A stretch of DNA of 64,000 bases, from contig NGZR01000006.1 of the NCBI GenBank assembly GCA_002197995.1, positions 2,035,001 to 2,099,000 of the forward strand, read 5' to 3'. Below are positions 57,177 through 64,000 of this stretch, one piece after another (the first letter of the stretch is position 1; the number at the start of each line of letters is the position of its first letter). This DNA is from Gaeumannomyces sp. JS-464. Taxonomy: Eukaryota; Ascomycota; Sordariomycetes; Magnaporthales; Magnaporthaceae. A program made the translations under genes and the position numbers. Under the pieces are notes generated by a model. It had not been told where the DNA came from, searched no databases, and was given only the letters and a program-made list of their open reading frames with translations.

Positions 57177-58368
57177 TCCTTTTGACTTTGCCTTTTTTTT
57201 CCCCTTTAACACCCGAATTTTCCCTCCTTGTAAAATGACTTTTTTTCTTTCCGGCCATTTCGATCCAGCTCGGAAAGAATAATAAGTGGGCGCTCGGTTC
57301 GGAATAGCATCAGCCCCCGCTCCTAGCGGCCTGTGATGTCTTGTTCGCCCGTTATTTTTTTGCCTCGGCGCATTCACACTGCTAGAGCTTAAAAGTGTCT
57401 CCTGCCACAGGCCCGCATGCCTGACCAAGCGTAGCCGTGCGACTGCGGCTATCTAGGAGATTGCTGCTCTGCTGCACTGCTGCTTCCTCGTCCTCAACCT
57501 GGCTTACACACCTGCGACGAGATGCGCAACAACGGGGCCGGAATTGGACAGCCAGCGTGTGCTGCGTAGAGGCGGGAGCGATGATGGAGTCTACGACGGT
57601 ACAAGCAACCCTCAGTTCCCCTCGCAACCACCTTGAGGGATTGATAGCTCCGTTTTCTGGCAGATCAGGAAGACGATGGCGACCCACGATGACGGAATGG
57701 CATGCATAATATGTGAACCCAGGGGCGATTTCCCGGAGGACTTATGCTCCCTCGGACAAGTGGAGGGTCGCGATACGTAGAGGCGTCTCGCGATGTTCAA
57801 GCGGCACCTAGGTGGATGACTGGCACCCGTGGGAAGGTCGCCGTACCTGCTTCATCGATGCTATCACGCGATCTGATCCCTCGCTCTGTGTAATGAAAGC
57901 GTACTTTCCCTCCCGGCGGTGACGGCAACGACGAGTCGATAGCGCATCGTGTGCCACGCCTGTGCGTCATACGGCCCGTGGACGTAGCCGCCCTTGCCTC
58001 CGACCTCGCCAGCTGTCCTCTTACGGCAGGCGTGATGTCTCTCGATGGCGACCCCGACTTGAGCTGGCTGCCATGCCGGGCGCTGCTGCCACTTCCGCCG
58101 TGACTCCCGTCTCCTGCGCTGTGCTGGAGCTCGCTGGCCTGGAGCTGGAACGCATCATTGAGTTGGACAGGGTCTACAATTGAATGTCATGCTTCTTCTG
58201 CCTCATACGTGACGTCAGATTTCCTTCAGGCCATTGATAGGATCTTCCCCTTCCTTGGAGAAAGGGTCTCTCTAAAACCTCCACTATCTTCTTCAGAGCC
58301 GCACATCGAATCTTGTATCGACAACCATCATCATTAACCCTACTGGTCAACAGCCATCGCCATCCAAG
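57177..58368. other. Intergenic, no supportable gene
   Basis: Short ORFs only. The last 60 bp read like a fungal 5' UTR (CATCATCATTAACC, CCATCCAAG before the ATG). Confidence 0.5.
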
Positions 58369-59186
58369 ATGCGTCCATCAGCCATCCTCACCTCCACGCT
58401 GCTCGGCCCCACCGCCGGCCTCCAGCCCACCAACTTCACCAGCAAAGGCTCCCTCGACGGCGGCTTCACCATCCCCCCGGCACTGAAGACGGCGTCTACG
58501 CAGTCCACATCAACGAGTCCAGCACGGCGGAACACACCCGCCTCTCCCCCTCCCACCTAGGCACCCTGACGCCCTTCAGCAGCAGCAGCAGCAGCGACGG
58601 CGATAGCGCCGCCGCCGCCGCCGCCGCCGCCCCCGCGAAGCCGCCGCCCCCTCCCACGCGGCCGCTCGCCAGGCGCCAGTGGCGGTACACCTGGCGCGTC
58701 TTCTGCCCGGCCAGCCACAACAACAAGCCGCCGCAGCCCATGAGCCGCGAGGACACGGACGCAGCTGTCGGCGACGTCAGGCGCCAGTGCGGCGCCAAGC
58801 TCGACGTGCCCAGCGGCTGGCACATCTACGCCGTCCGCGGCGGCGTCGCCGCCTTCTACTGCAACTTCGTGTCGGACGGCACCTCGTGCTCCTCGGACGA
58901 GTTCCGCGACCGCGCCGACGAGATCACGGCAAAGTGCGGCGCCTACGTCGCGGGCTGGAACGACCAGGTGGGACTGCCCTGCTTCGCCTGTCCTTTATGG
59001 TTTTTTTTTTCTCTTACGTCCTCGTTTTCTAACCGCCTGCTTGGTAAAAAAAAAACAAAAATAAAAAAAAAACTGTCTCAGATTGCCGGATTTGGTAACC
59101 CGGTGACGAGCGAATATCACGTCGGCAGCTACGGCTATCACAACATCGACGACAACAAGAACTTTTGCGGCCGCAACCACCGTTGA
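58369..59186 (+). CDS. Six-cysteine protein of unknown function (effector-like), with one frame break
   Basis: ATG 58369 gives MRPSAILTSTLLGPTAGLQP, a weak signal peptide. Near 58478 a run of six C needs one more base to pass from GGFTIPP into GTEDGVYAVHINESSTAEHT. A Ser/Ala/Pro low-complexity linker (58575-58660) follows, with runs of six Ser and eight Ala. The folded C-terminal part holds six cysteines: RVFCPASHNN, RRQCGAKLDVPSGWHIYAV, AAFYCNFVSDGTSC, ITAKCGAYVAGWNDQ, and, after a 114-bp intron (58968-59081), IAGFGNPVTSEYHVGSYGYH and NFCGRNHR. Intron ends and frame agree. I do not recognise the family. The layout, a disordered linker plus a compact Cys-rich domain, suits a secreted fungal protein; secretion is uncertain. 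Confidence 0.7.
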
Positions 59187-59981
59187 ACGCAGCAAGCGTA
59201 GGGACGGTGCTTGCCGCTGGTGGTATTCTCAAAGCTCATGGATGCCGGGCTCGCGGGAGAGTGTTGAGCGGGCATATCTCTAGATTCTCTACGCAGGGGA
59301 GTACGTGCAACTCCAACGTACGGACGGTTTCCTTTCTGTCGCAGAATTCGTTCTCGGTGGCTTTCGGTCTCTCGTGTGCTTTGGGAAAGGGCATCGGCCC
59401 TGGGAAGGAATAGTAGTCTAGGGGACCGCTATGCTACACAATACCCCTACCTAGGTACCTACCTACCTAGGCAGCTCTGATCCCTCTCGAGGTAGCTTTT
59501 ATCCAAAGTCACAGGTACTCTACTCGCCATTCTCCTAAACAGTCGGCAAGGTGTGCAAGCCAATACAAGTATCATTAGACTCTCGGTATTTATCCTCTCA
59601 CCTTCCGACTGTGCTTCTCTTGGGCATATCGAGGGTGCATGTCCCATGACCGCTTTCTATACACAAAGTTTCTCTACCCGTTTCTTCCGCTGGCACCATC
59701 ATAATTTCTGTGCATCCCAACAGGAGGTAGACGCCAGTCTCCCCCCCGGAAACCCCTCCCCGCCGCCATCCAAGCTTACCATCCAGAATGCCCCGCCTCC
59801 TGCTTGCGCTGTACTTCCTGCAATCGGTTACTCCAAGCCTATTGCGTGTGCTTCCATCCCTGCTTGCTTCCTCCCTATCTTAATCTTCATTCTGCTCCTC
59901 TTGCATTTATTCGTCCGGTGTCCGTTGCCCTTGGTTCTGCTCCGCTTGATTCTGTCCGTCCTGTGTCTGTTGCTCTTGCGC
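59187..59981. other. Intergenic with palindromic TAGGTACC repeat
   Basis: At 59447-59470 sits CCTACCTAGGTACCTACCTA-like sequence, related to 18698-18715. The part 59890-59981 is a continuation of the 15-bp repeat array of the gene at 59982-61867. No other gene. Confidence 0.6.
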
Positions 59982-61867
59982 CTATTCCCCTTGGTCCTGT
60001 TCCTCCTGTGTCTCCTCGTCCTGTATCTCCTCGTCCTGCATTTGTTCCTTTTGCATCTGCTCGTCCTGTGTTTGTTCCTCCTGCGTCTGGCCCTCTTGCA
60101 TCTGCGCTTCTTTCGTTTGCGCTTCTCGAGCCTGCATTTTCTCTCTAGCAGCTTGCAGCGCTTGATCGATGGGAGGAAGCCTGACGTCAAGGATGTTCTT
60201 GGGGCCACCTGCGTGCTCGATCCTTCGCACCATCCGCTTGTCGTATCGCACAAAGTAGGAGTTGTAAGCCCTCAGGTGGTTCTCCTTGAACACGCGAAAC
60301 ACCTGGGGCATGGAGTAGAAGGCGTAGCCCGGATCCGTGCTGGCAACCATCGGAAGCATGACGTAGTCCTGGTTGCGGTGAAATTCCCGGCGCCGGACCG
60401 TGAAGGTGGCCTTGCCGACGTCCGGGTGGTGCGCGAGGACGTAGCAAATCAAAAAACCCCTGCGCCTCCTAGGCCGCGCGGTTCAGCCGGCCGCTGAGGC
60501 GGTCGAGCTGCCCCAGGAGCCCGTTGCGGCCGCGCAAGACCCACAGCTCCGCCGAGGTCTGCAGGATGTTCCAGATGTCGGGTGACACCTGGTGAGCCCG
60601 CGGGATCGGCTCCTCGCTGTCGGGTTTGCGGGGGACAACAAACGTGTCGACCCCACTGGCACCACCGACGCCCGCGAGAGGAACGGCGGTGAAAGGAAGG
60701 GCGGGCTGTCTTCGAAGGATGGTGATGGACGTCTGTGGGTGCATGGGGTTCGTGGCGTTGAGCACGATGTGCAGCTTGTGGGTGCCCAGGCTCGCCGGGG
60801 TCCGGTGCTTGAAGAAGCCCGGCTCAACGGGGAATGGCTCTTCTTCAGTGCCGATCTCGACTCCGAGGCGCAGCATGACGCTGTGCAGGCCCAGGGGCAG
60901 CCTCGAAAGTGTGACGTAGGAGGGGACGAATTGGCTGGGCTGGCTAACCGGAGCTTGCGCGGGAGTTGCGGGCCATGCAGCTGGCACCTCTGGTCGTGGT
61001 GCAGCGTGAGGCCCTCGGCGACGAAGTGCTCGTCTGAAATCAGGCGCCACCAACGAAAGTTTATGGGGCGGTAGGGGATCATGTCGACAACCATCCCTAG
61101 GTCGTCGTAGACCGCTTCCGGGTCGTCGTCCCACCTCAGTTTCTGGCCGGCGCTCATGGCGGGTTCGACGCCTGTGAGGAGCTCTTGGGAAACTATGCAC
61201 TCGCATCCGATGCTCCAGGCTGTGGCAAGCTGCTGTTGCTGCTGCCACTGGTACGGCCAAGCCTGTCTTTGACGCGGCTCGACTTTTGCTTGTACTGTTG
61301 AATCTTCTTCTCGTGCTGCTGGACCTTTTGCTGATACTGCTGGATCTTATTCTCGCACTCCTCAATAATCTCCTGCTTGTCCAGAATCTTCGCTTGGTAC
61401 CTCAGGACCTTAGCCTGCTGCTTGCGGATTTTTCTCTCATACTTCAGGGCGTCCCGCTGGTCGAGTCGGTTGAACAGCTGTCGAGTTCGTTGCTGCCTCA
61501 GCTTGTAGTCCTCGCTGTCTGCGTCGTCTTTGCCGCCCTCGCAGCCTGCGTCCCTGTTGCCGTCTTCGAAGCCTGCGTCGTCGTTGTTGCCCTTGTGCTG
61601 CTCGTACTGATTCTGGGGTCGATGTTCCTCGTAAGGCTGCTGAGGCTGTCGACTCACGCTCGGCTCGTCGTCTTGTTGTAGATGTTCGTTCTTCTCCTTG
61701 CTTATCTGCTGCTCGATATCCCTCTGCTTCTGGTACATACTCAACGCACGTATCCGCTGCTGCCTGTTCGTTACCAGAAACACCCACTGGTCCGCGCGGT
61801 CTTGGACTGGTGGCGGACGCAGGCGCGTGTGCTCTTCTCGCGGGATCGGCAGAGGGTGCTCGTTCAT
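59982..61867 (-). CDS. Coiled-coil and Gln/Glu-repeat protein of unknown function (one gene or two)
   Basis: From ATG 61867 the frame reads MNEHPLPIPREEHTRLRPPP, then a long coiled coil including LFNRLDQRDALKYERKIRKQ and IEECENKIQQYQQKVQQHEK. An 83-bp intron (61172-61254, donor GTACCA, acceptor CACAG) would join it in phase to MSAGQKLRWDDDPEAVYDDL and FRWWRLISDEHFVAEGLTLH. A frame break near 61000 leads to SQFVPSYVTLSRLPLGLHSV and PDIWNILQTSAELWVLRGRN. Another near 60470 leads to GFLICYVLAHHPDVGKATFT and VFRVFKENHLRAYNSYFVRY. The C-terminus is an array of 5-residue repeats of the type Q-x-Q-(D/E)-E, encoded by 15-bp tandem units (59982-60120). No known domain. The joining of parts is inference; the minimal reading is two adjacent genes with ATGs at 61867 and 61157. 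Confidence 0.5.
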
Positions 61868-63747
61868 GGGGAGCGAAGCGGCATTACAGCATGTTTTGAC
61901 TATGGTAGAAGTGCCTGCGTGTTTGTTGGGTCAACTACTGGAGATCGACGATTGCGATGGATTTGCGTCCAGGCTCCGCCCTCCAGGAATCCGCAGACGA
62001 GAGGACGGGATCGGAGACGACCTCTTGTGCCTTCCGCGCAGTCATTGTCGAGACGCTGTTTCGTTTTCCAGCCGCAGATCAGATCGAGAAGGAGCAAGGA
62101 GCGATTGAGCAAAACGCCGACAGACGCACAGCTAGCGCCTTCTCGGTGACAGCCATGCCGCCGCCGCTGTTAGCCCACAATAAAGATAGATGTGTTTGCA
62201 CACCGGGCACGTTGGTTGTCGGCAGGGGCCTGCCCCCAGCATCAAGCGTCCGCCCAGCAGAAAGCACTCAAGCTCGAGATCATGACCAGGATCACGTTGA
62301 TGTCTCGATCTGGGTGGAACGGTGCTCATGTTTTGTGTAGGTACCTGGGCAGGCAGGATTTGCGATCGTATGTGGATATGCAATGATAATCGGGTATCTT
62401 ACTAGGCTCCAGATAATTCCTGGCCGTCTCTTGATCGTTAGCCTGGTTTCGGGCTGGAGATAACAATATGAACAAGGCTAACTGATGAGACTACATGCCA
62501 TGCGGGGAACTACACTTGTGTCCAGAGGACCAGCTGGCTGGGGGCAGACCGTGGTCACTTCGAGGGAATCACTCAATCCTCCAGACTGATAGGAACCGAC
62601 GCAGCGGCATCTGAGGCATTTCACGAACCCCTAATAACAAGGCGAGATATACGGTGTCGCCCCCGCCGTGTGCAACCCGTTGACGTGGGAAGAACTCGAC
62701 ATCAATCAACATGGCGATTAGCGCGCGACAAACAGCCTGCGAGCCCCTCCGATCATTGTGGGGGAGGACCCCACGCGTCACCTTTGTGTCCAAGGAGCCT
62801 CATCACCAGGTGCTGGAGCATCGAAAAAGGGGGCAGCGGTTCGGCCAAGCGCGGGGCGGGAGGGGATGGAGATGGCGGGTGGCGCGGCTGGGCTCGGAAG
62901 CTGCGCCCCACACTACGCCCACTCCCACCATACATCAAGGAAGGGGAGAAGCGGCAGATAAATGGGCAGAAAGGAGAGTCCGAAAGAGTTCGAAACCAAA
63001 ATCGTTCGGGGTCGGCTCTCACGTATAGTGCTCTCGGCGGATCCACTTCGTCAGGCTCTGTAGGTATTCTATTTCTCATCCATCCATGTGTCGGTTGCGT
63101 GGGGACACGTGATTTTGGTGCCCCCTCGTCGCCTCTCCGCCTTTCAATGGTGAAGGAGAGCTGAACGAATAGTAGGTTGCCGTCGGGTGCTTGCGCGCGA
63201 TGGCGCTCAGGCTGGGCGGTTAATTGGTTGGGCGGGAAGCGCTTTCAGCTGAGGAGCATGCATTGGTACCCTGTGGCGTTTCGCGAATGGCCCGGCCCGG
63301 CCCAAGTCATTCGCTGCTGACACCCAGCTGGATCCAAGGGCGGGCAGAGCTGGCCGACAGCACATTGAGTCGCGGGGGTTGCTCCGTCAACAACACAGCT
63401 GACCTGACGCCGCCGCCCGACGACCTGAAAACCACCAAGACGGGCATTTTGGATTGTCTCAAGAGGGCCTGTGAAGCCGCTCTGCTTGTTTCGTTTGAAT
63501 CGGCTGTGTTGGAAAGAACAGAAACATATTATCGCATTGTCAAGATCGGAACGGGTGCTGTTGCCTAACCACCTGTCGTCGCCTCGTATTTTGCACCCTT
63601 TTGTTTCTCTCGCTGTGACGTGTTGAGCCGGCCTGCTGGGGGTATCGCGAAAGCCAAGAGCGATAGTAAAGCAGGGCCCGAGCCGAGCCGCGGGTAGAAC
63701 AAACAACACACTAAACGGAAGAGAACGGCTTTATACCACCTCCCAAC
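61868..63747. other. Intergenic, no supportable gene
   Basis: Only short overlapping ORFs. Nothing to name. Confidence 0.5.
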
Positions 63748-64000
63748 ATGCGCCTCCTCTCCGCCGGAACTCTGGGCCTGCTCGCCGCGCTGCTGCTGGG
63801 CGCGCGGGCCTGGGGCAGCCTGGGCCACATCACGGTCGCGTACGTCGCGCAGGACTTCGTGGCGCCCCCGACCGAGGCCTACCTCAAGGCGCTGCTGCGC
63901 AACGACACGGACTCGTACCTGGCCGGCGTGGCGACGTGGGCCGACAGCATCCGGTACACAAAGTGGGGCCACTTCACGGGCGTCTTCCACTTCATCGACG
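63748..64000 (+). CDS. S1/P1-type secreted nuclease, N-terminal part (cut by window end)
   Basis: Zinc-dependent nuclease that degrades single-stranded DNA and RNA, usually extracellular or vacuolar. ATG 63748 gives MRLLSAGTLGLLAALLLGAR, a signal peptide ending before AWGSLGHITVAYVAQDFV. The mature Trp-Gly start and the WG..GH motif supply zinc ligands (the N-terminal Trp and His). VATWADSIRY gives the expected Asp and GVFHFID the next His. The reading frame is open to the window edge, giving about 84 residues of a protein normally near 300. Pol II promoter elements are not clear; the CT-poor leader ends ACCTCCCAACATG. Confidence 0.93.
   Translation, partial: MRLLSAGTLGLLAALLLGARAWGSLGHITVAYVAQDFVAPPTEAYLKALLRNDTDSYLAGVATWADSIRYTKWGHFTGVFHFID

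Noticed and set aside
1..64000. CRISPR array, bacterial operons or riboswitches
   Set aside because: The DNA is fungal; the tandem repeats found lack spacer structure.

Overview
This is nuclear DNA from a filamentous ascomycete, most likely a Sordariomycete. The evidence is short GT-AG introns with CTAAC/CTGAC-type branch sites, GC-rich third codon positions, CT-rich upstream regions, an intron-bearing tRNA-Gln, fungal secreted-protein families, and a retrotransposon with the C-to-T decay typical of repeat-induced point mutation (RIP). I cannot name the species.

Layout. 1-5.7 kb is an AT-rich block made of a RIP-destroyed Ty3/gypsy element with a chromodomain, plus further decayed repeats. 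It ends abruptly at about 5.7 kb. 5.7-24.1 kb is GC-normal and gene-poor. It contains a diverged tandem segmental duplication with a period of about 5.4-5.8 kb and three small minus-strand ORFs of unknown function. 24.1-31.3 kb is an accessory stretch: two paralogous six-cysteine secreted proteins (one with a mucin-like insert) flank a stop-interrupted ORF, a decayed protein-kinase-like gene and an inverted-repeat-bounded element of about 1 kb, with minisatellites alongside. 32.2-64 kb is more conventional: a proline-rich unknown protein, a mitochondrial-type acyl-CoA synthetase, an OCH1/GT32 glycosyltransferase, a GH12 endoglucanase, a TcdA/Tcd-type E1-like enzyme, a Thr-rich Cys-containing secreted candidate, an RNA 3'-phosphate cyclase, an N-terminally anchored pirin, tRNA-Trp, a vacuolar PQ-loop transporter, tRNA-Gln, a six-Cys unknown protein, a coiled-coil/Gln-repeat protein, and the start of an S1/P1 nuclease.

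How the genes relate. There is no operon logic and no secondary-metabolite cluster. Housekeeping genes (tRNA modification, RNA repair, vacuolar transport, fatty-acid activation) alternate with secreted hydrolases and effector-like small proteins. At least eight otherwise convincing genes carry single-nucleotide frame breaks. This points to residual indel errors in the assembly for most of them, and it must be settled before any is called a pseudogene. The kinase-like gene is the exception: it has several independent lesions and looks truly dead.
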